Source of the DNA: QIJE01 sp048541835
GTDB lineage: Bacteria > SZUA-79 > Acidulodesulfobacterales > Acidulodesulfobacteraceae
Direction of reading: 5' to 3'
DNA: 64,000 bases
Assembly: GCF_048541835.1 (NCBI RefSeq)
Contig: NZ_JBLEOY010000002.1
Span: 1 to 64,000, forward strand
This document shows, one piece after another, positions 18,611 to 27,687 of this stretch. The translations under genes were made by a program, and so were the position numbers. Below the pieces are notes generated by a model. That model did no database searches. It worked only from the letters and a program-made list of their open reading frames with translations, and was not told the DNA's origin. Position 1 is the first letter of the stretch, and the number at the start of each line of letters is the position of its first letter.

Positions 18611-19231
18611 ATGCCTCATTTTATAGATACGATTAAACTATCGGATGGAAATTATAAGCTTATCGATTATCATAACCGCAGGGTTAACGACACGATAAGG
18701 CATTTTTTCGGTGCAGGGTTTGAAATAAATATCGAGACCATTATACCGTCACCTGACGAATATAAAATCGGAATTTACAAGTGCAGGTTGGTTTATGCTA
18801 AATGCGTAGATAATATTCAAATTATCCCTTATGTGAAAAGGACGATAACGAAATTAAAGATCATAGATTCGGATGACATACATCTTCCTTCGGGATGCAA
18901 ACCGTTAAATTATGAATTTAAATATAAAGACAGAACCTGCATCAACTATTTTTTGTCTGGATTAGATGATACAACCGATGTGCTTATTACGAGAAATGGC
19001 TTGATAACCGATACCTCGTTTTCCAATGTGATTTTATTTGACGGACAAAAATGGATTACACCGGATACTTGCCTTCTGAATGGAATAAAGAGGCGCTATC
19101 TTTTAGATAAGGGTGATATAGAAGAAAAGAAAATTTCAACCGTCGACCTGCCATATTTTCAAAAGATATCGCTTATCAATGCCATGCTTGAGCCGAAAGA
19201 TATTGAGATAAATACTTCCGATATAATTTAG
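18611..19231 (+). CDS. pabC: Class IV aminotransferase-fold enzyme, probable 4-amino-4-deoxychorismate lyase
   Basis: 206 residues, short for the family. Conserved elements: 'CRLVYAKC', a likely PLP-Lys region 'FKYKDRTCINYF', 'DVLITRNGLITDTSFSNVIL', 'WITPDTCLLNGIKRRYLL' and 'ISLINAML'. These match the lyase domains fused to or paired with PabB. It would release p-aminobenzoate and pyruvate from the PabB product. pabB at 6.7 kb is the logical partner, though 11 kb away. The start has only a weak ribosome-binding site; the ATG at 18611 is the first in frame. Confidence 0.75.
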   Translation: MPHFIDTIKLSDGNYKLIDYHNRRVNDTIRHFFGAGFEINIETIIPSPDEYKIGIYKCRLVYAKCVDNIQIIPYVKRTITKLKIIDSDDIHLPSGCKPLNYEFKYKDRTCINYFLSGLDDTTDVLITRNGLITDTSFSNVILFDGQKWITPDTCLLNGIKRRYLLDKGDIEEKKISTVDLPYFQKISLINAMLEPKDIEINTSDII

Positions 19232-19274
19232 ATCACGCGGGCGCGAAACATTTCAGCTGTTGCGGAGATTTAAG

Positions 19275-19312
19275 CATGAAAGGGCGCCTTGCCTATCCGG
19301 CGTCCTTTCATG
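19275..19312. terminator. Long hairpin between the pabC-like gene and bfr
   Basis: CATGAAAGGGCGCC (19275-19288) pairs with GGCGTCCTTTCATG (19299-19312), 14 pairs with one G-T, across a 10-base loop. It lies in a convergent gap, so it could stop transcription from both sides. There is no strong T run on either side. Confidence 0.55.
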
Positions 19313-19337
19313 ATATGTCGGGCAAGCCGATTTAAAT

Positions 19338-19730
19338 TTATTTTATACATGTGGATAGGTAAACCTGAAGCCCCATCTGTTCTATTTGTCCCAGATATTC
19401 ATCTATCTTATCTAAGTGCTCTTCTTCATCTTTTAATATTGATTGTAATAAGGTCTTCGTTCCGTTATCTTTAATTTCAGCGGCAAATTTGATATCGTCA
19501 TTATAGGATTCAACCGCGCCCTCTTCAGACTTGCTGTCATTTTTATGCATTAGTTCAACCGTAGAACCGATATACATTTTGTTATAATTTGAAACAACGG
19601 GTATACCTTCAAGGAACAATATTCTGCCGATTAGTTCTTCGGCATGTTTCATCTCATCTATTGCGCGTTCTTCAATTTCTTTATGGAGATCACCGTAGCC
19701 CCAATTATCATACATCTTCGAGTGAACCAT
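19338..19730 (-). CDS. bfr: Bacterioferritin, N-terminus disrupted
   Basis: From ATG 19730 the ORF gives 130 residues, but homology starts earlier: the same frame upstream reads 'NELTAINQY', the first ferroxidase helix with its Glu ligand, back to about 19780, where it meets a stop with no ATG, GTG or TTG available. The rest is well conserved: 'ERAIDEMKHAEELIGRILFLEG' (ferroxidase Glu and His, haem Met) and 'LKDEEEHLDKIDEYL' (second Glu/His). It stores iron in a 24-mer. Either a frameshift has cut the start, a non-standard start is used, or the base calls are wrong. As called, the protein would lack one iron ligand. Confidence 0.85.
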   Translation of the reverse strand: MVHSKMYDNWGYGDLHKEIEERAIDEMKHAEELIGRILFLEGIPVVSNYNKMYIGSTVELMHKNDSKSEEGAVESYNDDIKFAAEIKDNGTKTLLQSILKDEEEHLDKIDEYLGQIEQMGLQVYLSTCIK

Positions 19731-19836
19731 ATATTGATTAATGGCGGTTAACTCATTCGTATTGTTTATCTTATTGTATAATCATGATATAATTTTTAAA
19801 ACTAAAGAATAATAAATAAATTTTATTTCCTGATTT

Positions 19837-20688
19837 ATGATGAAAATTTTATTGGGCACACACGTTTCTATTGCAGGAGGGTTGGCGAATGCCTGCCTGC
19901 ATGCACAAAATACCGCATCTAATGCCATTCAAATATTTACGAAGAATCAGTTGCAGTGGTCTGCCAAGGAACTTGACTTTAATGAGATTGATTCTTTTAA
20001 AAGATGCGTATTAAAGGATGGATTAACGGTGGTTGCCCACCTTTCATATTTAGTCAACCTTGGAAGCACGGATGAATTTGTAAGAGAAAAATCTGTGGCA
20101 GCCGCTGTAAATGAAATTAAAAGATGCAGGCTACTTGACATAAAATCGTTAATATTTCATCCCGGTTCAAACAAGCATTTAACCGAGGACGAGACAATAC
20201 GGCAAATAGCTTTAAATTTAAACGAAATTATAAAGCAAACAGAAGAATCTGAGGATGTGAATTTAGTCTTAGAGACGACTGCCGGACAGGGTAATCAAAT
20301 AGGATATAAATCAGAACATATTGTCAGGATTATCGAACTGCTTGAGGGCAATATGAGGCTTGGCGTTTGCATCGATACGTGCCATATTTTTGCGGCGGGT
20401 TACGATATAAGGACATTACAGGCATATAATAAATATATGGATGATTTTGATAATATTATTGGGCTTGATAGGCTGAGAGCGGTTCACATTAATGATTCTC
20501 TAAAACCCTTGGGTTCTAATGTAGACAGACATGCTTCGATAGGGAAGGGCTATATCGGTCAGGATGCTTTCGGGTTTATAATGAACGACAAAAGGCTTAA
20601 AGGCATTCCGTTAATAGTCGAGACACCCGGAAGCGATAATGAACATAAAATAGATTTGGATATTTTGAAAGGTATGATAAGAGAATAA
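19837..20688 (+). CDS. nfo: Endonuclease IV (AP endonuclease)
   Basis: 283 residues, usual length. It starts 'LLGTHVSIAGGL' and has the trinuclear-zinc TIM-barrel motifs 'VVAHLSYLVNLG', 'SLIFHPGS', 'LVLETTAGQGNQIG', 'GVCIDTCHIFAAGYD', 'AVHINDSLKPLGSNVDRHA.IGKG' and 'PLIVETPG'. It cuts DNA 5' to abasic sites and removes 3' blocking groups in base-excision repair. An ATG pair at 19837/19840 leaves the exact start open by one residue. Confidence 0.96.
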   Translation: MMKILLGTHVSIAGGLANACLHAQNTASNAIQIFTKNQLQWSAKELDFNEIDSFKRCVLKDGLTVVAHLSYLVNLGSTDEFVREKSVAAAVNEIKRCRLLDIKSLIFHPGSNKHLTEDETIRQIALNLNEIIKQTEESEDVNLVLETTAGQGNQIGYKSEHIVRIIELLEGNMRLGVCIDTCHIFAAGYDIRTLQAYNKYMDDFDNIIGLDRLRAVHINDSLKPLGSNVDRHASIGKGYIGQDAFGFIMNDKRLKGIPLIVETPGSDNEHKIDLDILKGMIRE

Positions 20689-20731
20689 CTTTCTGCCTAT
20701 AGGTTATTCTATGTCGTTATTCGCAGTATAT

Positions 20732-20785
20732 TTACAATCTTATGCCTTCATGTTTCATGTGAAACATGAAGGCATAAGATTGTAA
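20732..20785. promoter_or_regulatory. 26-bp-arm palindrome containing a parS-like core
   Basis: Bases 20732-20757 and 20760-20785 are exactly complementary around a 2-base centre. The middle 16 bases (20751-20766), TGTTTCATGTGAAACA, differ from the canonical parS TGTTTCACGTGAAACA at one position. It lies in the convergent gap between nfo and hldD, so it may be a bidirectional terminator, a ParB-binding site, or both. parA-parB is 6 kb downstream. Confidence 0.6.
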
Positions 20786-20802
20786 TGTTTTTAACACGGC
20801 AA

Positions 20803-21765
20803 TCAGTCTTTATCTCCGTTATTCAGCCGGTCTAAGTATTTTTTAACCCCCTCTTCAACGGAAAGAAAGGGTTTTTCGTATCCTGCATTGCGTAAAGCGG
20901 TTATATTTGCTTCGGTAAAACTTTGGTATGCGCCTTTAAGGTTATCGGGAAAGTGAATATACTCGATATTCCCAGAACCATGCCATTTAACGACGGCATT
21001 TGCAACGTCGTTAAAGGATCGTCCCTTTCCGGTTCCTATATTAAATATGCCGGATTTTTCGGGATGTTCCAAAAACCACAAATTAACTCTGACACAGTCT
21101 TCGACATATACGAAATCGCGTTCTTGCTCTCCGTTTTTATACCCGTCGGTTCCTTCGAAAAGTCTTGCCTTTCCGTTTGTAAGTATCTGATTGTTAAAGT
21201 GAAACGCAACACTTGACATGGTTCCCTTATGGGTCTCTCTTTGCCCGTAAACATTAAAATATCTGAAGCCGACAATCTGGCATTTTACCCCACCTTTTTT
21301 CATGACGCTTCGGATATACTGATCAAATTGAAACTTAGAATAAGCATACATGTTGATCGGATGCTCGCATGACCTGTTTTCTATGAATCCTTTTTTGCCG
21401 GTACCGTATACGGAAGCGGAGGAAGCATATATATATTGTGCTCCCGTTTTCAGACACCACTTTAGCAGTTCTTTAGAATATTCAAAGTTGTTTTTCATTA
21501 TGAACCGCCCGTCCCATTCCGTAGTGGAAGAACATGCGCCTTCATGAAAAATCGCCTCAATATTTCCAAAGTTGTATCCGGATTTAATATTTGTTATAAA
21601 ATCATCCTTATCCATATAATCCAAAATATCCAAATCTGTCAGATTATGCATTTTTTTGCCGTCGGTAAGATCGTCTATGACCAAAATATCCGTTTTGCCT
21701 TTTTTATTAAGAGCTTCTACGATATTGGAACCTATAAATCCGGCACCGCCGGTAACTATAATCAT
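20803..21765 (-). CDS. hldD: ADP-L-glycero-D-manno-heptose 6-epimerase
   Basis: 320 residues from ATG 21765, placed there because GGAGGGT lies just upstream and the protein then starts 'MIIVTGGAGFIGSNI', the NADP-binding Rossmann glycine motif. The SDR catalytic Ser/Tyr/Lys are in 'IYASSASVYG' and 'MYAYSKFQFD'; 'GFRYFNVYGQRETHKGTMSSVAFHF' is diagnostic of HldD/RfaD. It makes the L,D-heptose precursor of the LPS inner core, which shows the organism has an outer membrane with heptose-containing core. Confidence 0.95.
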   Translation of the reverse strand: MIIVTGGAGFIGSNIVEALNKKGKTDILVIDDLTDGKKMHNLTDLDILDYMDKDDFITNIKSGYNFGNIEAIFHEGACSSTTEWDGRFIMKNNFEYSKELLKWCLKTGAQYIYASSASVYGTGKKGFIENRSCEHPINMYAYSKFQFDQYIRSVMKKGGVKCQIVGFRYFNVYGQRETHKGTMSSVAFHFNNQILTNGKARLFEGTDGYKNGEQERDFVYVEDCVRVNLWFLEHPEKSGIFNIGTGKGRSFNDVANAVVKWHGSGNIEYIHFPDNLKGAYQSFTEANITALRNAGYEKPFLSVEEGVKKYLDRLNNGDKD

Positions 21766-21985
21766 AAGGATACCCTCCATGAAATCGATTGTTATTAATT
21801 TTTGAATGAATTATTATAACATACGCGCTCGTGAAAATATATGTAATGCAGCCCCTTTTTCCGACATGCGGCATGTAATTTGACATAAGGCATTCGATGT
21901 TTTACTATTAATAAATAAAACGTTTATGAAGTAATGGATGTAAATTTTAGATATTTAAGAACAATTTAAAAATGGGGGTGTTGTT

Positions 21986-22180
21986 ATGCCGAGAATCGTC
22001 AAACACGAAAAGAGATTACCGATCGTGATAGAAGAAAAGGATGCGAAATTTCCGATGTATATTTGCGCATGTGGTCTTTCCCGCAGTCTTCCGTATTGCG
22101 ACGGCTCGCATGATCGTACTAAAGATGAAGCCGATACGGCCGTTTATCTGTATGATGGGGACAAGAGGGTAAAATTATAA
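21986..22180 (+). CDS. CDGSH iron-sulfur domain protein
   Basis: 64 residues with one CDGSH motif: 'CACGLSRSLPYCDGSH' supplies the three Cys and one His that hold a labile [2Fe-2S] cluster. Good Shine-Dalgarno AATGGGGGTG before the ATG. It stands alone, with a strong terminator directly after. Role in redox or Fe-S transfer is inferred from the family. Confidence 0.92.
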   Translation: MPRIVKHEKRLPIVIEEKDAKFPMYICACGLSRSLPYCDGSHDRTKDEADTAVYLYDGDKRVKL

Positions 22181-22184
22181 GTTT

Positions 22185-22224
22185 AATAAGCAGCCGTTCC
22201 CATGAATGGGAACGGCTGCTTATT
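22185..22224 (+). terminator. Intrinsic terminator after the CDGSH gene
   Basis: A perfect 18-bp stem (22185-22202 with 22207-22224) with a TGAA loop and GC-rich core CAGCCGTTCCC, ending in TTATTTT. It starts 4 bases after the stop codon. Its symmetry allows function in both directions. Confidence 0.9.
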
Positions 22225-22387
22225 TTGTCGTAAGCCTAAAAATCGCCATTTTTATCGGCGGTATAATCCATTTTATAGAATTAAAATCCTATCCGGAACA
22301 AACTTGTTTAGATAGATTCATATTCTTACTTTGAATAGTTATAATAAATTCAGGACCAAAATAAAAATATAAAAAGGCTAAATTATA

Positions 22388-23842
22388 ATGAAAGAAGATT
22401 TGATTAATCGGACGCGAGTCAGGTTTGCACCGAGTCCGACAGGTAATCTCCATATAGGCGGAGTAAGAACGGCATTGTTTAATTATCTGTTCTCTCTACA
22501 AAATAAAGGGGATTTCATTTTAAGGATAGACGATACGGATAAGCTTAGAAATAAAAAGGAATATGAATATTCTATTATAAGTGATTTGGAATGGTTTGAT
22601 ATCAAATGGGATGAATTTTATAGGCAGTCGGAAAGAACGGCGGTTTATGAAAATTACCTCGATATTTTGAAAACGAAAGGTTTGGTTTACGAGTGTTTTT
22701 GTACCGGAGAAGATATTTTAAAGTCTAAAGAACTTGCCATTAAGTCAAAGAAACCGTATGTTTATAATGGAAAGTGCTATAAACTTTCATCCGAAGAAAG
22801 AAAAATCTTGCGTTCCGAATTAAAAGAAAACAATTTGTTCCCGTCAATTCGTTTAAGCGTAGCCGATGTTTTAAAACATGGCGGTCAGGAATTTAATTCC
22901 GTTGAATTCCATGATTTGGTTCACGGTCGCCTCGTTTTTGATCCGAGACTTATAGGGGACTTTATCCTAAGAACCGAAAGCAGCAGGTTCACTTACAATT
23001 TTGTCTCCATTGTCGACGATAGCGATATGAATATTTCTCATGTAATAAGGGGCGAAGACCACATAAGCAATACGCCTAAGCAGATTCTTATACTTAAAGC
23101 CCTCGGCAAAGATGTGCCTGTTTTTGCCCATATTTCTTTATTACACGGCAAAGACGGAAAAATAATGTCGAAACGAGATTTAATTTCTAATATCGAATAT
23201 TATAAGAAAGAAGGTTATCTTCCCGGGTCGCTGCTGAATTATCTTGCCATAACCGGTAATACATTTGCCGGTTCCGGATATAAAGAGATATTTGCCGATG
23301 TTTCGGAAATGGCGGCTTTTTTCGATATTACGAGAGCAAAGAGTTCGGGTGCAATTTTTAACGAAGATAAATTGAGATTTATCAATGAGAAATGGCTCAA
23401 TGCAATATCCGTCGATGCCTTGATCGACATTATAGCTGAAAAATTTGCAGGAAAGTCTTTGACGGCAAGGGTTAAAAACGAGTATCCGCAAGAGGTATTT
23501 TTAGAAATAATCAATTTCTTAAAAAATGAATTTAGGACTGTATATGAAATAACGGAGGAATTAAAATTATTTCTTGATGATTATAGAGTTAAATTAAACG
23601 ATGCCGAATACAATACCGAATTAAAATCAATTTTTGCCGACAGCTTTAAAAATGTCGATGATTTTAGCGAGAATTCAATCAGAAATATGATAAACAATAC
23701 CGTCTCCATATACAATGTGCCTGCTAAAGAATGCTACGAAACGCTGAGATTATTAATAACCGGGAAGTTAAGCGGTCCTTCTATATTGAAAATAATCAAA
23801 TTTCTCGGTAGAAAAAGAGTTATAGAAAGGCTGTCCGTTTAG
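22388..23842 (+). CDS. gltX: Glutamyl-tRNA synthetase
   Basis: 484 residues, full class I length. HIGH-type 'HIGG' (22-25) in 'FAPSPTGNLHIGGVRTALFNY', 'LRIDDTD', 'HVIRGEDHISNTPKQI' and KMSKS-type 'KIMSKRD' (~258-264) are present, followed by an all-helical anticodon-binding region, so it is not the truncated GluQRS form. It charges tRNA-Glu and possibly tRNA-Gln, which cannot be decided from sequence alone. It uses IDDTD in place of the usual IEDTD. Confidence 0.95.
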   Translation: MKEDLINRTRVRFAPSPTGNLHIGGVRTALFNYLFSLQNKGDFILRIDDTDKLRNKKEYEYSIISDLEWFDIKWDEFYRQSERTAVYENYLDILKTKGLVYECFCTGEDILKSKELAIKSKKPYVYNGKCYKLSSEERKILRSELKENNLFPSIRLSVADVLKHGGQEFNSVEFHDLVHGRLVFDPRLIGDFILRTESSRFTYNFVSIVDDSDMNISHVIRGEDHISNTPKQILILKALGKDVPVFAHISLLHGKDGKIMSKRDLISNIEYYKKEGYLPGSLLNYLAITGNTFAGSGYKEIFADVSEMAAFFDITRAKSSGAIFNEDKLRFINEKWLNAISVDALIDIIAEKFAGKSLTARVKNEYPQEVFLEIINFLKNEFRTVYEITEELKLFLDDYRVKLNDAEYNTELKSIFADSFKNVDDFSENSIRNMINNTVSIYNVPAKECYETLRLLITGKLSGPSILKIIKFLGRKRVIERLSV

Positions 23843-24211
23843 TATCCGAATTATTTAAAGCAATGCAACTATTCTTCATGTAAAAGAACCCGGCGCACAT
23901 TAGAGCCTATCTATTTTTTGAACTTTTGCCGTGTTTGTCCCGTACCATAAAATCAACAATATTCGTAAGATGATAGACCTCACTATTTTTGTAAGCCTGC
24001 CTATATTTCTCATATGCCTATTTTATATCATAATCGAATTAAACCTGCGTCATTGCACTATGCGATATCTCAAACTGTGCAATGTAAATATTGTAACAAA
24101 AATTTAACATTAACGTAATAAAAATGCAATACTGTAATGTTAAAATATAATAAATTTTAAATAGTTGATTGAGAAAGAATAAAGATTAATCTAATTTAAG
24201 GAGGTATCTTT
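23843..24211 (+). promoter_or_regulatory. Upstream region of the phosphate symporter gene, with inverted repeat
   Basis: 369 bases without a gene. TTTAACATTA (24103-24112) and TAATGTTAAA (24135-24144) form a perfect 10-bp inverted repeat about 70-110 bases before the start codon. The area is AT-rich and could hold an operator. I could not match it to a definite Pho box. Confidence 0.4.
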
Positions 24212-25645
24212 ATGGAAACAGCAGGCAATTTAAGAAATCACCTGCTAGATAAAGTCGACGGGATCGGTCTTGTTCATCATCATTTTAGAACTATGTTTAC
24301 GGCAGGGATGGGTTTTTTTACCGATGCCTACGACCTTTTTATTATAGGCGTGGTTATAGCGCTTTTGGCGCCGATATGGCATTTAAGCACCTCCGAAATA
24401 GCTATCTTAGGCAGTTCGTCTTTACTTGCCGCCGCATTTGGGGCATATCTTTTCGGCAGGATTGCCGATATTTTTGGGAGAAGGGCGATTTATGGAATTG
24501 AAGTTCTCATTTTAACCATAGGAGCGATAGGTTCCGCTTTTTCCCAAGACATCACGCAGTTGATAATCTGGAGAATAATTTTAGGTATCGGTATCGGAGG
24601 AGACTACCCGATAAGCGCGATTATAATGAGCGAATATGCAAATAGAAAAGATAGGGGCAAACTTGTTTCAATGGTATTTTCTCTTCAAGGATTAGGATTG
24701 ATAGCCGGACCCATAGCGGCTATTCTTGTTTTGACGGTCGGGATTCCTCATGACGTGGCATGGAGAATACTTTTGGGGCTCGGCGCAATTCCGGCGGCAA
24801 GCGTTATATACTTAAGAAGAAAAATTAAAGAAACCCCTTATTATAGCATAAACGTAAGAGGCGACGTCAATCAGACCGTCGCGGCCATTAATGATATCGT
24901 AGGAACAAAAATAAAAGTAGACGAGAATAAATATGGCAAGGAGAATGTGGCAAAGTTAAAAACAAGATGGTATGATTTATTTAAATATCCCAATAATTTG
25001 AGACTTATCGGAACGGCGGGGAGCTGGTTCTTAATGGATTGGGCTTTTTACGGAAATTCCATAAGTTGGCCTTTAGTGATGAAATCCGTCATGCCCAATG
25101 CGAACCTTATACATAGACTTGCGTTGTCTACTATTGTTTTTATAGTGTTTGCAGCGCCGTTTTACTGGATTGCCGCTTTTGCCATGGACAAATTAGGCAG
25201 AAAATTCATTCAAATACTGGGCTTTTTTGGAATGGCATTGGCATATCTAATAATTTCTTTGACGAGTTTCGGCGGATACGTACTCGTTCCGGCCATGTTT
25301 GTGCTGATATTCGGTATGAGTTACGTTTTTACCGAATTTGGTCCGAATACTACGACTTTCATATATCCGTCAGAGGTCTTTCCAACGCCCATAAGGGGAT
25401 TAGGCGACGGCATATCTGCCGGCACCGGCAAAATAGGAGCATTTATCGGAACCTTACTTTTTCCTTTTTTGATAGTATCGATTAAGTTGGGTGGAACGTT
25501 CATGATCCTTACGATAATATCTTTTGCAGGGGCTATTTTAACGATATTTGCCTTGCCGGAGACTAAAGGACAATCCTTAAGAGTCGTAGGCGAGGAGGAA
25601 AAATATACAGAAGAGGGCAATTCAGCCGCCCGACATAATACTTAA
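24212..25645 (+). CDS. MFS phosphate:H+ symporter, PHS (Pho84-like) family
   Basis: 477 residues, 12 membrane helices. 'GMGFFTDAYDLFIIGVV' in helix 1 and 'GIGIGGDYPISAIIMSEYANRKDRGKLV' around helix 4 are the PHS family signatures; the first contains the Asp proposed to carry protons. 'PSEVFPTPIRGLGDGISAGTGKIGAF' covers the later sugar-porter-like motif. It takes up inorganic phosphate with protons at the inner membrane. Strong AAGGAGG before the ATG. A large loop between helices 6 and 7 is typical. Confidence 0.88.
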   Translation: METAGNLRNHLLDKVDGIGLVHHHFRTMFTAGMGFFTDAYDLFIIGVVIALLAPIWHLSTSEIAILGSSSLLAAAFGAYLFGRIADIFGRRAIYGIEVLILTIGAIGSAFSQDITQLIIWRIILGIGIGGDYPISAIIMSEYANRKDRGKLVSMVFSLQGLGLIAGPIAAILVLTVGIPHDVAWRILLGLGAIPAASVIYLRRKIKETPYYSINVRGDVNQTVAAINDIVGTKIKVDENKYGKENVAKLKTRWYDLFKYPNNLRLIGTAGSWFLMDWAFYGNSISWPLVMKSVMPNANLIHRLALSTIVFIVFAAPFYWIAAFAMDKLGRKFIQILGFFGMALAYLIISLTSFGGYVLVPAMFVLIFGMSYVFTEFGPNTTTFIYPSEVFPTPIRGLGDGISAGTGKIGAFIGTLLFPFLIVSIKLGGTFMILTIISFAGAILTIFALPETKGQSLRVVGEEEKYTEEGNSAARHNT

Positions 25646-25667
25646 TTAAATTAAAACAGAGGGCAAA

Positions 25668-26369
25668 ATGTTATATTCAAAAGCTGATACTCATGTTCAT
25701 ACAAGTTATAGTGATGACGGGATAAGTTCACCCGAAGACATTGTCGAGTTTATTGCCGGAAAATTTCAGGTAATAGCTATAACCGATCATGATCGTCTTG
25801 ACGGGGCATATAAGGCAAAAGAATACGCTTTGAAAAATGATTTCCTTGAAGTCGACGTTATAATCGGTGAGGAAATTTCAACAAAGAACGGACACGTAAT
25901 AGGCCTATTTTTGGATAAAAGGATTGCTCAAGGGATGACGGCAATAGATACGATTGACGAGATACATGCTCAGGGCGGGTTGGCGATTGCACCGCATCCC
26001 TATTATCTTCTTTCTTACGCCAAAAAGGGATATGAGCCGATAAGGAGACATCTTAAAAACTTAGATTTTGATGCGATAGAGGTTATTAATAACTCAAGTA
26101 CGTTTGCCGTATTTTCTAATGCCGTTACGTCGTTGGTAAATGTTTCAATCGGTTTTCCTCAGGTAGGCGCAAGTGATGCCCATACTAAAGAATTTGTCGG
26201 CAAGGGCTATACGCAGTTTCAAGGCAAGTCTGCGATTGATTTAAAAAATCAGATAATAGAGAAGAAGGCGACGGCTCACTTTGGTCATTATTCTTTGTTG
26301 GAGTTTAATCTTAACCTGTTGCAAAGCGTAAAATCATTTTATCAATATTTTTCAAACAGGGATAATTAA
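25668..26369 (+). CDS. PHP-domain metal-dependent phosphoesterase
   Basis: 233 residues. PHP motifs in order: 'KADTHVHTSYSDDG', 'VIAITDHDRLDGA', 'IIGEEISTKNGHVIGL', 'LAIAPHPYY' and 'QVGASDAHTKEFVGKGYT'. His and Asp residues for a trinuclear metal site are complete. Stand-alone PHP proteins hydrolyse small phosphoesters, for example nucleotides; the substrate is unknown. It begins 22 bases after the symporter stop and is likely co-transcribed with it. Confidence 0.88.
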   Translation: MLYSKADTHVHTSYSDDGISSPEDIVEFIAGKFQVIAITDHDRLDGAYKAKEYALKNDFLEVDVIIGEEISTKNGHVIGLFLDKRIAQGMTAIDTIDEIHAQGGLAIAPHPYYLLSYAKKGYEPIRRHLKNLDFDAIEVINNSSTFAVFSNAVTSLVNVSIGFPQVGASDAHTKEFVGKGYTQFQGKSAIDLKNQIIEKKATAHFGHYSLLEFNLNLLQSVKSFYQYFSNRDN

Positions 26370-26374
26370 ATTAA

Positions 26375-26390
26375 TGTTCCACGTGAAACA
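26375..26390. promoter_or_regulatory. parS-like centromere site
   Basis: TGTTCCACGTGAAACA matches the canonical parS TGTTTCACGTGAAACA in 15 of 16 positions. It is framed by ATTAA/TTAAT, which makes a longer near-palindrome. It lies about 520 bases before parA, where chromosomal parS sites are expected. Confidence 0.85.
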
Positions 26391-26402
26391 TTAATTGGTA
26401 AA

Positions 26403-26678
26403 TCATTTAAATTTAAAAGTTATTTTTATAATCTCGTCGCAATTAATGCATTTTTTCACAAATCTTTCATAAATCTTTCCGACATCCGATTCGGTCACTA
26501 AAACATTCATGTCATATTCGTTGCATTTGCATTTCAAATTCATTATGGCATTTTTCGAATGCGATGATGAGATCCTGTTCTTTATCAGATTCATATATTT
26601 GGATCTGACGGCAATGGCATTTAGGGAAGCTTTTCTAAGGACTTCTTCGAAAAAAGAATTTGATTTTATATCGTTCAT
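26403..26678 (-). CDS. Small hypothetical protein with CxC and CxxC pairs
   Basis: 91 residues with a good start: GGAGGT six bases before the ATG. 'LKCKCNEYDM' and 'KKCINCDEI', 28 residues apart, could form a zinc ribbon. No family recognised. It is divergent from parA and its 3' end lies 12 bases from the parS-like site. Confidence 0.65.
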   Translation of the reverse strand: MNDIKSNSFFEEVLRKASLNAIAVRSKYMNLIKNRISSSHSKNAIMNLKCKCNEYDMNVLVTESDVGKIYERFVKKCINCDEIIKITFKFK

Positions 26679-26909
26679 TTTAACCTCCGATATGCTATGA
26701 GTTAGTAGTATAAACTTATTTCATTATACGTCTTGACTGTTACAATATTATTAAGGTTTTGTTAAATTTTCGTTACATACAGTAAAAGGTGAATAAATAT
26801 CTGTACTTTCTAAAAATTTTGATTTATTAATTTAATTAATGTTATAATTATTTTCGTTAAATCTTATTTTTTAATAAATAATTTTAAAAATTCCCGTGAG
26901 TTTAGACTA

Positions 26910-27677
26910 ATGGCAAGAGTTATATGCGTTTCCAATCAAAAGGGTGGGGTAGGAAAGACTACTACCGCTATTAATATTGCGGCGTGTCTTTCAGCGTATG
27001 AGAAGAAGGTTCTCTTGATAGATGCAGACCCGCAAGCCAATGCTACGAGCGGGTTGAATGTTATAGTAGAAAAATCTAATCCTACAATTTATGAGTGTCT
27101 TATTAAAGATTATGATGTTTCTAATGCGGTATATTCCACACAAATGGAAAATCTTTATGTTATTCCTGCTACATCCGACCTTGCCGGTATAGAAATCGAA
27201 CTTGTAAATATGGAGGCAAGAGAATACTATATTAAGAGAAAAATAATAGACAAGGTAAGGGAAGATTACGATTATATTTTCTTAGATACGCCGCCATCGC
27301 TTGGATTGCTGACTATTAACGCCTTGACTGCATCCGACAGTGTTTTAATCCCTATGCAGTGCGAGTATTATTCATTAGAAGGGGTATCCAGGCTGATGCA
27401 AACTATTAAACTTGTAAATCAGAGACTTAATAAAACGTTATATATAGAGGGAGTTTTGTTTACAATGTTCGATGGAAGGACGAACCTCACAAATCAGGTC
27501 GTAAGTGAAGTTAAAAAGTATTTCGGGCAAAAGATTTATGAAAACGTTATACCGAGAAACATTAAACTTCCGGAAAGCTCAAGTTTCGGAAAACCTATAA
27601 TATTGTACGATATAAATTCTAAGGGAGCAATTTATTATCTTGAACTGACCAAGGAGTTTTTGGCCAGGGTTGCTTAA
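26910..27677 (+). CDS. parA: ParA/Soj chromosome-partitioning ATPase
   Basis: 255 residues. Deviant Walker A KGGVGKTTT in 'VSNQKGGVGKTTTAINIAA', Walker A' 'LLIDADPQANATSG' and Walker B 'YDYIFLDTPPSLG' place it in the Soj-type (no N-terminal DNA-binding domain) chromosomal class. It forms ATP dimers on the nucleoid and moves ParB-parS complexes. parB follows 10 bases after the stop. Confidence 0.97.
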   Translation: MARVICVSNQKGGVGKTTTAINIAACLSAYEKKVLLIDADPQANATSGLNVIVEKSNPTIYECLIKDYDVSNAVYSTQMENLYVIPATSDLAGIEIELVNMEAREYYIKRKIIDKVREDYDYIFLDTPPSLGLLTINALTASDSVLIPMQCEYYSLEGVSRLMQTIKLVNQRLNKTLYIEGVLFTMFDGRTNLTNQVVSEVKKYFGQKIYENVIPRNIKLPESSSFGKPIILYDINSKGAIYYLELTKEFLARVA

Positions 27678-27687
27678 TCAATTGATT

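Noticed and set aside
24070..24150. Pho box before the phosphate symporter
   Set aside because: Repeated TGTAA-like words exist, but the 11-base phasing of a true Pho box is not there; only the inverted repeat is reported.
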